The notes: generated by a model from the letters alone, not told the origin. 36,488 nucleotides of DNA from JALOLG01 sp035557475 (GCA_035557475.1 DATMDV010000135.1:1-36488), one strand, 5' to 3'. Counted from the stretch's first letter, positions 13,909 through 21,435 are shown. Numbers and translations are program-made.

Positions 13909-15279
13909 GTGCAGGCCGGCCGAGTGGCACGATCCGTCGTCGCCGTCACGGCGGCGATCTTCCTGGTCAGGGTGCTGGGTGAACCGTGGAACGCGGGGTT
14001 CGACCCGTTCTTTCCCGACACCGCCTCGTACATCCGGGTCAGTCACCGCAGTCCGTTCCACCCCCGGTTCTGGTTCGACGAACGCCCGCCCACCTATCCG
14101 CTCGTGCTGTGGATCATCGGTGGCGGCGGGCGAGCCGTCGTGGTGTTCCAGACCGTGGCCTACGTCGTGGCGTGGATCTGGCTCGGCGCCGTCGTCTGGC
14201 AACGGATCGCGTCGCGCCCGGTCGCGGCCGTCGCGATCGGCGTGTTGGTGCTGACCGCCGTGCAGGCGAGGTGGACGCTGTGGACCACCCTGATGCTCAC
14301 CGAGTCGCTTTCGATCACGCTCGCGGTCGCGGCCGTCGCTGCCTGGTGGCAGTTCGTCGCCGAACCGTTGCGGTGGCGACTCGTGGTCGCCACCTCGATC
14401 ACCGCGGCGTGGATGCTGCTCCGTGACTCGAACGCGGTGTCGTTCACGGTGTTCGCCGCGCCCGCGCTGCTGCTCGCAATTCTTCTGTTGCGACGAGCCG
14501 CGACCGATCTCAGGAGGTACTCGGCGATCGGGCTGGCGGGGTTGATCGCGGTGGGCGCGTTCTCGTGGATCGGGCAGGTCGCGTCGGACCGGGGCGAGGC
14601 GTCGTTCCACAACAACGTCGGGTTGCGGTGGCTTCCGGATCCGGAGATGACGTCGTTCTTCGAGTCGCGCGGGATGCCCGTCGACGACGTGCTGCTGGCC
14701 CGGACCGGCTCGGACGCGTGGGCCGCCGGCGAGGCGTTCTTGCGTGATCCGGCGTTGTCCGAATACCGCGCCTGGGCCGACGGTCGTGGTCGAGTGGCGG
14801 CCGCCGAGTCGTTCGTGCTCGCCGCGCCGTTCTGGCTCGACGGACTACGCGACGACCTCGGACGATCGCTGCGTGAGGAATACCGCGGCTACGACCTGTT
14901 CGACGTCGGTGGCAGGGTCCCGCGCCGCACGCTGGGGCCGTTCGACCCGATCGGGTCGGGGGTGATGCTTGCGGTCGCGACGGTTGCGTCGGCGGCATAC
15001 GCGCTGATCGCCGCTCGCCGCCGACGGGCGCTGGGCCTCTACGCCGGGTTCTTGCTGATCCCGGCCTGGATCGACCTGTACTTGTCGTACGCCGGCGACG
15101 CGGTCGAGGTCAGCCGACACCTCGTCGGTCCACTGTCGCGGCTGTCGGTGGCGTTCGTGGTCGTGGTCGCGATCGGCATCGACTCGGCGATCGCGTGGAT
15201 GCGCGAATCCGCCGGCCCAGCCGTCGATGACGACGACCTGGCCTGGTCGGCACAGGACGGGTCAGAGGCGACCTGGTGA
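13909..15279 (+). CDS. Polytopic membrane protein, GT-C glycosyltransferase-like
   Basis: I do not recognise an exact family. The 456-residue protein has about ten hydrophobic helices. Its first extracytoplasmic loop has PDTASYI with Asp37, then DERPPTYPLV with Arg59-Pro60-Pro61, the arrangement seen in GT-C enzymes that use polyprenyl-phosphate sugars. Helices follow around GRAVVVFQTVAYVVAWIWLG and TLMLTESLSITLAVAAVAAW; a larger loop at about 230-340 holds many acidic residues. GTG 13909 gives a first helix at residues 9-23 and sits 7 nt after a -10 box. The TGA overlaps the GTG of a second membrane protein, so the two probably act together in cell-surface glycan, lipid or protein glycosylation. 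That role is inference. Confidence 0.7.
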   Translation: MQAGRVARSVVAVTAAIFLVRVLGEPWNAGFDPFFPDTASYIRVSHRSPFHPRFWFDERPPTYPLVLWIIGGGGRAVVVFQTVAYVVAWIWLGAVVWQRIASRPVAAVAIGVLVLTAVQARWTLWTTLMLTESLSITLAVAAVAAWWQFVAEPLRWRLVVATSITAAWMLLRDSNAVSFTVFAAPALLLAILLLRRAATDLRRYSAIGLAGLIAVGAFSWIGQVASDRGEASFHNNVGLRWLPDPEMTSFFESRGMPVDDVLLARTGSDAWAAGEAFLRDPALSEYRAWADGRGRVAAAESFVLAAPFWLDGLRDDLGRSLREEYRGYDLFDVGGRVPRRTLGPFDPIGSGVMLAVATVASAAYALIAARRRRALGLYAGFLLIPAWIDLYLSYAGDAVEVSRHLVGPLSRLSVAFVVVVAIGIDSAIAWMRESAGPAVDDDDLAWSAQDGSEATW

Positions 15280-17339
15280 CGCAGCTGACCCGGTGGGCCA
15301 GACCGGTCGTCATCGGGGTGTTCGCCGCACTGGCGATCATCGCCGTGTTCCACATGCAGCTGAGCGCCGCCAACTACGACCCGCAGTACATGCGCGTGCT
15401 CGTAGAGCGCACGATCCGCCTGGGTGGCTCGTATTACGAGAACGGGGTCCACAACAAGGGTCCGCTCGAACCGGCGGTGTACGAGCTCGCCGGCCGGATC
15501 GGTGGACGGTCTGGGTTCTGGTTCGTGATCGCGATCTTCACGATGGCCACGACGCTCGTCATCGCCGCCGCGACCGCCATCGTGACCGAGTTGGCCGGCG
15601 GGGTCCGGGCGGTCGCGATCTCGGTCGCCGCGATGGCGACCGCTCACCTGACGTTGTCGGACAGCGACTACGCGGGGGTGCTCTACTCGCGCAACATCAC
15701 GGTCGGGCTGCTGGCGGCGACGCTCGCTGTCGGCGCCTGGGACGGCGCCTGGCGGACGGAGCGGCGCCGCATCGGTTCGGTGCTCGTCGCCGGACTGGCG
15801 ATCGGGTTGGCGGTCCAGACATTGCTGTCGGCGTGCTTCACGGCCGTACCGGTCCTGGCGTGGGTGATGTGGACGCGACGGCACGAACGGGTGCGATCCC
15901 GTCCGGCGTGGCTGGCCGTCCCGCTCGTTGCGGCCGTCGGGTTCCTGTCGGCGCCGATCTACTACCGGATCTTCGGACCGTGGGACGCGTTCGTCGATGG
16001 CTGGTGGACGTACGCCCGGTGGATGAACTCGGCGACCGGGCGCAGTCTCGGCGGACAGTTCGGGCTCGGTGTCGACCAGTTCGGCGACTACTACGGCGAC
16101 CGCCCGGTGCTGTTCGTCGTCACGGTGGCGTTCCTCGCCGAGATGGTCGTCCGGTGGCGCGCGCTCGGCGGATCGGATCGGGCATTGCGGGCAACGATCG
16201 CCGGATGGTGGCTGGCGGCCTGGATCGAGCTCGCCCTCAGCCAGCGCTACTCCTCGCACTACTTCTCGATCCTCGCCGTGCCGAGCCTGCTGATGATCGC
16301 GGTGCTCGTCGGTGCCACGACGCGGCGCCTCGTCGCGATGTCGAAGCCGGCGTCGGCCGTGGTCTCGACGGCCCTCCCGCTCGCGGTGACGATCATCACG
16401 ATCTACGTCGGCGGCACGGCGCCGTTCCGCGAGGGGTTCCGCGAGGCGAGCGCGTTCGAGGGGGTGGATGACTTCGACGAACGTCGGGAGCAGCTCATCG
16501 ACGGCCGGACGCACATGTTGCGGGCGGCGCTCGACCTCGTGTCCGAACCGGACGACCCGCTGCTGATGTGGACGAGCTACCCGTGGCCGTATCTCAACTT
16601 GCACCGCGTTCCCGCTACTCGATACATCTGGAAGACGTTCCTGCTCGGCGAGATCTATCTCGCCCGCTCGGGACCGCAGTACGTCCTTCCCGGGACGTGG
16701 GAGACGTTCGCCGCCGATGTCGAACGCACCGACCCGACGGCGTTCGTGGTCGAGGCCGTCAACCCGGTCGTGACCGGCACACCGTTCGAGACGCTCGTCG
16801 ACGAGAACTTCTCGACGGTGTTCACCGACGACGTCGCCACGCTGGCGTTCCGCGACGACCTCGCGCGGTGGTTGCGGTCGCCGCCGCTGCGCACGACATC
16901 GCCGGCATCGACACCCACTGTCGAGCTCGATCCGGATGTCCCCGAGGCGCTGGAGGCCAGCGGTTGTGTCCGCCTCGACGGCGACATCGTGAGCGCGTTG
17001 AACGAGGCCCGTGTGTCGTTCCGCTTCGGCGCGGCATCGTCAACGGGTGAGGTGGTGCCGGCGATCACGTACGCCCGCACGGGCGGCAACTCCGCCGCCG
17101 TGACGTCGCGCGGCACGGCTGGCAACCCGTTCGCGACACAGGTCGTGGTGTCGTCCACGGACGCCACGGCGTTCACGCTGGTCGTCGGATCAAGGGCGGC
17201 GGTACTCGTCGTCGACGGGATGGTCGTCGGCGCGGTCGAAATGGATGGCCACGACGTCGTGATGGTGGAGGCATCGAGCGAGGGCACCCGTCTCGAGCAC
17301 CTCGTTCGCTCCGCACCACCGGCCGAGAGCGGGTGTTGA
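15276..17339 (+). CDS. Large membrane protein, GT-C (GT39/PMT-like) N-terminal half with an extracytoplasmic C-terminal domain
   Basis: The 687-residue protein starts with a helix at about 11-27 and a first outer loop bearing Asp35 (NYDPQY) and Asn60-Lys-Gly-Pro-Leu (VHNKGPLEPAVYE). This D...KxPL pattern is typical of GT39/ArnT-like transferases that use lipid-linked sugars. About nine more helices run to residue 380 (LPLAVTIITIYVGG). The remaining 300 residues have no membrane segment and look like a soluble outer domain: first a Trp/Tyr-rich part (MWTSYPWPYLNLH), then a beta-rich part with many Thr, Val and Gly. The protein ends in ...AESGC, a free terminal cysteine. It overlaps its upstream partner by GTGA. 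Donor and acceptor are unknown. Confidence 0.72.
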   Translation: MTQLTRWARPVVIGVFAALAIIAVFHMQLSAANYDPQYMRVLVERTIRLGGSYYENGVHNKGPLEPAVYELAGRIGGRSGFWFVIAIFTMATTLVIAAATAIVTELAGGVRAVAISVAAMATAHLTLSDSDYAGVLYSRNITVGLLAATLAVGAWDGAWRTERRRIGSVLVAGLAIGLAVQTLLSACFTAVPVLAWVMWTRRHERVRSRPAWLAVPLVAAVGFLSAPIYYRIFGPWDAFVDGWWTYARWMNSATGRSLGGQFGLGVDQFGDYYGDRPVLFVVTVAFLAEMVVRWRALGGSDRALRATIAGWWLAAWIELALSQRYSSHYFSILAVPSLLMIAVLVGATTRRLVAMSKPASAVVSTALPLAVTIITIYVGGTAPFREGFREASAFEGVDDFDERREQLIDGRTHMLRAALDLVSEPDDPLLMWTSYPWPYLNLHRVPATRYIWKTFLLGEIYLARSGPQYVLPGTWETFAADVERTDPTAFVVEAVNPVVTGTPFETLVDENFSTVFTDDVATLAFRDDLARWLRSPPLRTTSPASTPTVELDPDVPEALEASGCVRLDGDIVSALNEARVSFRFGAASSTGEVVPAITYARTGGNSAAVTSRGTAGNPFATQVVVSSTDATAFTLVVGSRAAVLVVDGMVVGAVEMDGHDVVMVEASSEGTRLEHLVRSAPPAESGC

Positions 17340-17373
17340 GGCACGAGAAGTCATGGCTGCGACACCCCGTCAC

Positions 17374-17379
17374 TATCGT
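17374..17379 (+). promoter_or_regulatory. -10 box TATCGT for the SSB-like gene (leadered transcript)
   Basis: TATCGT lies about 70 nt before ATG 17449. Transcription would start near 17387 and leave a leader of about 60 nt that includes the palindrome at 17410-17426 and a GGAG ribosome-binding site at 17440-17443. Confidence 0.35.
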
Positions 17380-17409
17380 GATCCGGGCCGACTCCCCCCA
17401 ACGAACCGA

Positions 17410-17426
17410 CCCGGATCCGATCCGGG
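17410..17426 (+). promoter_or_regulatory. 17-bp inverted repeat in the SSB-like gene leader, possible operator or RNA hairpin
   Basis: CCCGGATC and GATCCGGG flank a single C and form a perfect 8-bp inverted repeat. The sequence GATCCGGGCC also occurs as a direct repeat at 17380-17389 and 17419-17428, the first copy directly behind the -10 box. There is no T-run, so this is not a standard terminator. It could bind a dimeric regulator or fold as a 6-bp stem with a 5-nt loop. Confidence 0.4.
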
Positions 17427-17448
17427 CCTCGAAACCAACGGAGTCGCC

Positions 17449-17793
17449 ATGAACGAATCAAACCTGGTGGTCCTGCAAGGCCACATCTCCAGCGAACCGC
17501 GTCGCAAAGACCTTCCGTCGGGCGCCACGCTCCTCCAGATCGAGATCACCACACCCGGTGACGGAGGGCAGCTCTCGGTCCCGGTGGTGTGGTTCGAACC
17601 GACACGCGCGTTCGCGCCCGCCGACGAGGTGACGGTGCTCGGTCACGTCCGGCGCCGCTTCTACCGCACCGGTGCGGTCACCCAGAGCCGTACCGAGGTG
17701 GTCGCCGACTGCATCGTCGCCACTCGCCGCCGGCGCGACGTGCAACGCCTGGTCGGACGCGCCATCGCGGCGCTCGGCGGTTCGGGGTCGTAG
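17449..17793 (+). CDS. Short SSB-like OB-fold protein
   Basis: The 114-residue protein resembles the OB-fold of bacterial single-stranded DNA-binding proteins: NLVVLQGHISSEPRRKDLPSGATLLQIEITTP matches the N-terminal SSB strands, and PVVWFE and DEVTVLGHVRRRFYRTGAVTQSRTEVVADCI match the later ones (quoted in part). It lacks the long Gly/Pro-rich linker and the acidic C-terminal tip (DDDIPF) of housekeeping SSB. It ends instead in a basic RRRRDVQRLVGRAI segment. ATG 17449 has GGAG (17440-17443) five bases upstream; the longer frame from 17353 is unlikely. It is therefore probably a paralogue with a special role. Nucleic-acid binding is inferred from fold resemblance only. Confidence 0.72.
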   Translation: MNESNLVVLQGHISSEPRRKDLPSGATLLQIEITTPGDGGQLSVPVVWFEPTRAFAPADEVTVLGHVRRRFYRTGAVTQSRTEVVADCIVATRRRRDVQRLVGRAIAALGGSGS

Positions 17794-17797
17794 CGCC

Positions 17798-17827
17798 ATG
17801 ACGCAACGGTACGATCCAGTCGCATGA
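17798..17827 (+). other. Possible nine-codon upstream ORF coupled to fba
   Basis: ATG at 17798 opens a nine-codon frame (Met-Thr-Gln-Arg-Tyr-Asp-Pro-Val-Ala) whose TGA overlaps the fba ATG as ATGA (17824-17827). Its TAC-GAT codons are the fba -10 box. It starts 5 nt after the SSB-like gene's stop and could pass ribosomes from that gene to fba. No conservation can be judged here. Confidence 0.2.
17810..17815 (+). promoter_or_regulatory. Leaderless -10 box TACGAT for fba
   Basis: CGGTACGAT is followed by 8 nt and ATG 17824. The same CGGTACGAT plus 8 nt occurs before tyrA. No ribosome-binding site precedes the ATG. Confidence 0.55.
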
Positions 17828-18903
17828 GCGACGTCCGCAACGACTTTGCACCCGGCGTGATCACCGGAACCGAAGTCAAGGAGGTCTTCGCCCTGGCGAA
17901 GGCCAAGTCGTTCGCCCTCCCGGCGTGCAACGTCACTGGCACCGACACGATGAACGGCGTGATGGAGGCGGCCGCGGCCGTCAACTCGCCGGTGATCATC
18001 CAGTTCTCCCACGGTGGCGCGGCGTTCATCGGCGGGAAGAGCATCTCCAACTCCGACAACCAGGGCTCGATCCTCGGCGCCCTCGCCGGCGCCGATCACG
18101 TCAACCGCATGGCTGCCGCCTACGGCGCGCGCGTCATCCTGCACACCGACCATTGCGCGAAGAAGCTGCTCGGCTGGGTCGACGGTCTGCTCGACGTCGG
18201 CGAGAAGCACTACGCGACCACTGGCAAGCCGCTGTTCAGCTCGCACATGCTCGACCTGTCCGAGGAGTCGCTCGAGGAGAACGTCGAGATCAGCAAGCGC
18301 TATCTCGAACGGATGTCGGCGATCGACATGACGCTCGAGATCGAGCTGGGGATCACCGGCGGCGAGGAAGACGGCGTCGACAACTCCGACGCCGACGACA
18401 GCGACCTGTACACCAAGCCCGAGGAGGTCGCTTACGTCTACGACGAGCTGACGAAGATCAGCGACCGCTTCACCGTGGCGGCCGCGTTCGGCAACGTGCA
18501 CGGCGTCTACAAGCCCGGCAACGTCAAGCTCAAGCCGACCATCCTTCGCGACAGCCAGGAGTACATCCAGGCCAAGCTCGCCACCGCTGAGTTGCCCGTC
18601 GACTTCGTGTTCCACGGCGGGTCCGGATCCTCGCCGGCCGAGATCGCCGAGGCCATCAGCTACGGCGTGATCAAGATGAACATCGACACCGACCTGCAGT
18701 GGGCGTTCTGGGACGGCATCCGTGGCTACGCCGCCGACAAGCACGACTTCCTCCAGAGCCAGATCGGCAACCCCGACGGTCCGGACAAACCCAACAAGAA
18801 GCACTACGACCCGCGGGTGTGGCTGCGCGCCGGCGAGGTCAGCTTCGTCGAGCGCGTCAAGCAGGCCTTCGCCGAGCTCAACAACGTCGGAACGCTCGCG
18901 TAG
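17824..18903 (+). CDS. fba: Class II fructose-bisphosphate aldolase
   Basis: This glycolytic and gluconeogenic enzyme splits fructose 1,6-bisphosphate into two triose phosphates using Zn2+. At 359 residues it is the same length as E. coli FbaA and matches it closely by eye. Key residues fall at the E. coli numbers: catalytic Asp109 and zinc ligand His110 (HTDHCAKK), Glu174 (LEIELG), His226 (GNVHGVY) and His264 (FHGGSGS). The C-terminal PNKKHYDPRVWLRAGE is also typical of the class IIA subgroup. The start is fixed by alignment and by the -10 box 8 nt upstream. It ends TAG, 6 bp before the end of the convergent DUF1015 gene, so there is no room for a separate terminator between them. Confidence 0.97.
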   Translation: MSDVRNDFAPGVITGTEVKEVFALAKAKSFALPACNVTGTDTMNGVMEAAAAVNSPVIIQFSHGGAAFIGGKSISNSDNQGSILGALAGADHVNRMAAAYGARVILHTDHCAKKLLGWVDGLLDVGEKHYATTGKPLFSSHMLDLSEESLEENVEISKRYLERMSAIDMTLEIELGITGGEEDGVDNSDADDSDLYTKPEEVAYVYDELTKISDRFTVAAAFGNVHGVYKPGNVKLKPTILRDSQEYIQAKLATAELPVDFVFHGGSGSSPAEIAEAISYGVIKMNIDTDLQWAFWDGIRGYAADKHDFLQSQIGNPDGPDKPNKKHYDPRVWLRAGEVSFVERVKQAFAELNNVGTLA

Positions 18904-18909
18904 CGCCTG

Positions 18910-20091
18910 TTACGTCAGCGTGCGCACCACCAGGCCGGTGCGCAGCTTCGGCGTGAAGAACGTCGACTTCGGTGGCATCAACAGCCCTTCGCGCGCGGTG
19001 CGCTCGATCTCGGCGACGCTGACCGGTCGGATCAACACGCCGGCCGCCGCCGCGCCCGATCGGACCGCGTCGAGCACGCGGTCCACACCGTGCTGGTAGG
19101 TGACGTCGACCTCGACGTCGCGAAGGGCGTGCTCGAGCCACGCGCCGTCGAGCGCCCGGACCCCGTCGAACACGCCGGGCTTGGGGAGCAACCAGGCGCC
19201 GTCACCCGCGGCGTCGACGAGGCACAGCGCGCCACGCTCGCCCATCTGCGCCAGCGTCGAGCCGTCGACCGGGCCGGCCGGCTCGATGTCGAACGAAACG
19301 GCGAGGCGGTCTCGGAGCTCGTCGAAGCCGGGCGCGGCGTACAGCCGATGGATGGCATCGACGCTCAACTGATCGGCGACGAGCTCGCTCACGAACGCGA
19401 GCGTCAGCTCAGCGGGCGTCGCGTCGGAGCCGGCCGATCGCCGGATCTCGTCGCGGTAGGTCCTGGCGATGCCGTAGCGGTGGTGGCCGTCGGCGATGAG
19501 CACGTCGTCGGATCCGACCGCCGCGCAGATCGCGCCGATCCGCTCGGCGTCGGTCAGGCGCTCGACGCTGTGAACGACGCCGTCGACCGTGACCGATCCC
19601 ATTGGCTCAGCGGCGGGTGTGAGCAGATCGGTGAGCCCTCCGGCGAGCGACAGCCCCCAGATCGGTGAGAGGTTGCACCCCGTCGCACGAGTCAGGTCGA
19701 GTCGATCGGTCGACGCCTTCGGCGTGGTGCGCTCGTGGGGCAGGACCCCGCCGGCACCGTCGTCGACGACCTCGAGGCCACCCATCACCCCGACGATGTC
19801 GCGATCGGCTCCGGCAGAGTCGGTGAAACGCATGCGGTAGAGCGTGAGCGACGGTGTCTCGTCGGCGACCATCACGCCCGCGTCGATCCAGGAACGCAGG
19901 CGGTCGGCGGCGCGCTCGTACCGGTCGTCGCCGTCACGTTCACGCGGGATGTCGACGTGGACGATGTTGTGCTCGTCGCTGGCCGCGAGGGCATCGACCT
20001 CGGAGTCGGACACGACGTCGTAGGGGGGTGCGATGACAGCGTCGAGATCGACGGTGTACCGCAGGGCGGCGAACGGTTCGAAGCGCGGCAC
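18910..20091 (-). CDS. DUF1015 family protein
   Basis: This is a 393-residue member of the DUF1015 family, whose biochemical function is not established to my knowledge. The family start PRFEPFAALRY and the APPYDVV segment follow directly on GTG 20091, which is why that start is chosen over the longer frame. Other conserved blocks are PHERTTPKASTDRLDL, CNLSPIWGL, IADGHHRYGIA and the C-terminal MPPKSTFFTPKLRTGLV. The internal histidine pair in DGHHRY looks like a possible active or metal site. It is convergent with fba (6 bp apart) and divergent from the HAD phosphatase gene, with 40 bp between start codons. A weak -10-like CAACCT lies 6 nt before the GTG on the minus strand. Confidence 0.9.
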   Translation of the reverse strand: MPRFEPFAALRYTVDLDAVIAPPYDVVSDSEVDALAASDEHNIVHVDIPRERDGDDRYERAADRLRSWIDAGVMVADETPSLTLYRMRFTDSAGADRDIVGVMGGLEVVDDGAGGVLPHERTTPKASTDRLDLTRATGCNLSPIWGLSLAGGLTDLLTPAAEPMGSVTVDGVVHSVERLTDAERIGAICAAVGSDDVLIADGHHRYGIARTYRDEIRRSAGSDATPAELTLAFVSELVADQLSVDAIHRLYAAPGFDELRDRLAVSFDIEPAGPVDGSTLAQMGERGALCLVDAAGDGAWLLPKPGVFDGVRALDGAWLEHALRDVEVDVTYQHGVDRVLDAVRSGAAAAGVLIRPVSVAEIERTAREGLLMPPKSTFFTPKLRTGLVVRTLT

Positions 20092-20131
20092 CCCCACAGG
20101 TTGGCACGCGATGCGTGCGACGATGACGCCC

Positions 20132-20914
20132 ATGAACGCCCCGACCGCCGTGTCAACCGTGCTCTGCGACCTCGACGGTGTCGTGTGGCTGGCCCGTCAG
20201 GCGATCCCAGGTTCTCCGGAGGCGGTCGCCCGACTGCGGGCGGCAGGGTGGCGGGTGCTCTTCGTCACGAACAACTCGGCGGTGGTCGTCGCCGAACAGG
20301 AGCAGGCATTGCTCGACATCGGCATCCCGGCCGTCGGCGACGTGTTGACGTCGGCGGGCGCGGCCGCAACGCTCTTGTCGCCCGGCGAGCGTGTGCTGGT
20401 CTGTGGCGGACCGGGCGTCGCCGAGGCCGCCGAAGGCGTTGGCGCCGTCGTCGTCGACGACGGGCCGTGTGACGTGGTCGTCGTGGGCTTCCACCGCAAC
20501 TTCGACTACGAGCGGTTGCGAGTGGCAGCGACGGCGGTCATCAGCGGGGCGCGGTTGATCGGCACCAACGACGACGCGACGTATCCGACGCCCGACGGCC
20601 CAATCCCGGGGGGCGGCGCGATCCTCGCCGCGGTCGCGACCGCGTCGGGGATGGTGCCGGTGATCGCCGGCAAGCCGTACGCGCCGATGGCCGAGCTCGT
20701 GCGCCGGGCGGTCGGTGCGGGGTTCGATGTCGACGCGACGGTGATGGTCGGAGACCGTCCCTCGACCGACGGCTTGTTCGCGAGCGTCATCGGCTGCAGG
20801 TACGCGATCGTCCGGACCGGTGTGACGGGACCAGGTGCACCGTTGCAGACGACGCCGTGGCTGGACGTCGTGGACCTCGCGGCCGTTGCCGACGTCCTTG
20901 TTGCTGAATCGTGA
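20132..20914 (+). CDS. HAD-IIA family phosphatase (NagD / glycerol-3-phosphate phosphatase-like)
   Basis: The 260-residue protein has the four HAD motifs: Asp13 and Asp15 in CDLDGVVWL, FVTNNSA, GKPYAPM with the motif III Lys, and MVGDRPSTDGLFA with the motif IV aspartates. The C2-type cap and TNNS place it in subfamily IIA with NagD and mycobacterial Rv1692, a glycerol-3-phosphate phosphatase found in the same position upstream of tlyA. ATG 20132 is preferred because it puts DLDG at the usual distance; ATG 20123 and ATG 20111 are in-frame alternatives. GACGAT 7 nt upstream resembles the local -10 boxes but lacks the first T. Its TGA overlaps an in-frame GTG (20911) of the next gene. Confidence 0.88.
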   Translation: MNAPTAVSTVLCDLDGVVWLARQAIPGSPEAVARLRAAGWRVLFVTNNSAVVVAEQEQALLDIGIPAVGDVLTSAGAAATLLSPGERVLVCGGPGVAEAAEGVGAVVVDDGPCDVVVVGFHRNFDYERLRVAATAVISGARLIGTNDDATYPTPDGPIPGGGAILAAVATASGMVPVIAGKPYAPMAELVRRAVGAGFDVDATVMVGDRPSTDGLFASVIGCRYAIVRTGVTGPGAPLQTTPWLDVVDLAAVADVLVAES

Positions 20915-20930
20915 CGAAAGTCGACGCCGG

Positions 20931-20936
20931 TAGGCT
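20931..20936 (+). promoter_or_regulatory. Leaderless -10 box TAGGCT for the phasin/histone-like gene
   Basis: GGTAGGCT is followed by 7 nt and ATG 20944, the same box and spacing as for alaS. It argues for the ATG rather than the GTG at 20911 as the main start. Confidence 0.55.
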
Positions 20937-20943
20937 GCCCATC

Positions 20944-21435
20944 ATGGCCAAACCCAGAATCAACAAGCTCCTCGAGGCCGGCGTGCACTTCACCGAGATG
21001 TCACGCAAGCAGGCCGAGGCAGTCGTCAAGCAGCTCGTCAAGGCGGGTGAGGTCCAGCGCAAGGATGCCGAGTCGGCCGTCCAGTCGCTCGTCGAACGGG
21101 GTCGCGAGACGACCGAGCGGCTGTCCTCGTTGATCCAGCACGAAGTCGCCAAACAGGTCGGGCGACTGAGCGAGCAGTTCGACGGACTCGAGGACCGCTT
21201 CGAGGCACTCGCCGAACGGCTGATGTCGAGCGCCAGGGGTGCAGCACCCGCTCCCGCCAAGAAGGCCGCGGCCAAGAAGTCGCCGGCCAAGAAGTCCACG
21301 GCGAAGAAGTCGGCGGCGAAGAAGAGCACCGCCAAGAAGACGACCGCCAAGAAGACCGCCGCCAAGAAGAGCACCGCCAAGAAGGCGGCCAAGAAGTCGG
21401 CGGCGAAGAAGAGCACCGCCAAGAAGGCGAGCTGA
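20944..21435 (+). CDS. Phasin-like coiled-coil protein with histone-H1-like AKK tail
   Basis: The 163-residue protein has two parts. Residues 1 to about 97 are helical and amphipathic (SRKQAEAVVKQLVKAGEVQ, then ERGRETTERLSSLIQHEV and QFDGLEDRFEALAERL), like phasin-family proteins and related coiled coils. From about residue 99 a tail has 12 Lys-Lys pairs in a mostly five-residue AKKSx/AKKTx repeat, like histone H1, mycobacterial HupB and the PHA-granule protein PhaF. Such tails bind DNA. An actinobacterial DNA- or granule-associated protein is likely; no PHA synthesis gene lies here. An in-frame GTG at 20911 overlapping the HAD stop would add 11 residues. tlyA follows after 15 bp. Confidence 0.75.
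   Translation: MAKPRINKLLEAGVHFTEMSRKQAEAVVKQLVKAGEVQRKDAESAVQSLVERGRETTERLSSLIQHEVAKQVGRLSEQFDGLEDRFEALAERLMSSARGAAPAPAKKAAAKKSPAKKSTAKKSAAKKSTAKKTTAKKTAAKKSTAKKAAKKSAAKKSTAKKAS
21241..21432 (+). repeat. Degenerate GCCAAGAAG-type repeat tract encoding the AKK tail
   Basis: Variants of GCCAAGAAG spaced mostly by 6 nt give twelve Ala-Lys-Lys units. One unit is 12 rather than 15 nt (near 21390), so the array has lost or gained whole codons without a frame change. Lys is always AAG. Confidence 0.9.

Noticed and set aside
17410..17426. Inverted repeat as a rho-independent terminator for the GT-C pair
   Set aside because: There is no T-run after it and it lies downstream of a likely -10 box, so an operator or leader hairpin fits better.
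17458..18804. 448-codon minus-strand frame opposite the SSB-like gene and fba
   Set aside because: fba is unmistakable on the plus strand; the antisense product is low-complexity.
21241..21432. AKK repeat tract as a CRISPR-like array or non-coding satellite
   Set aside because: The units are short, unspaced and in frame within a coding sequence; it is a protein repeat.
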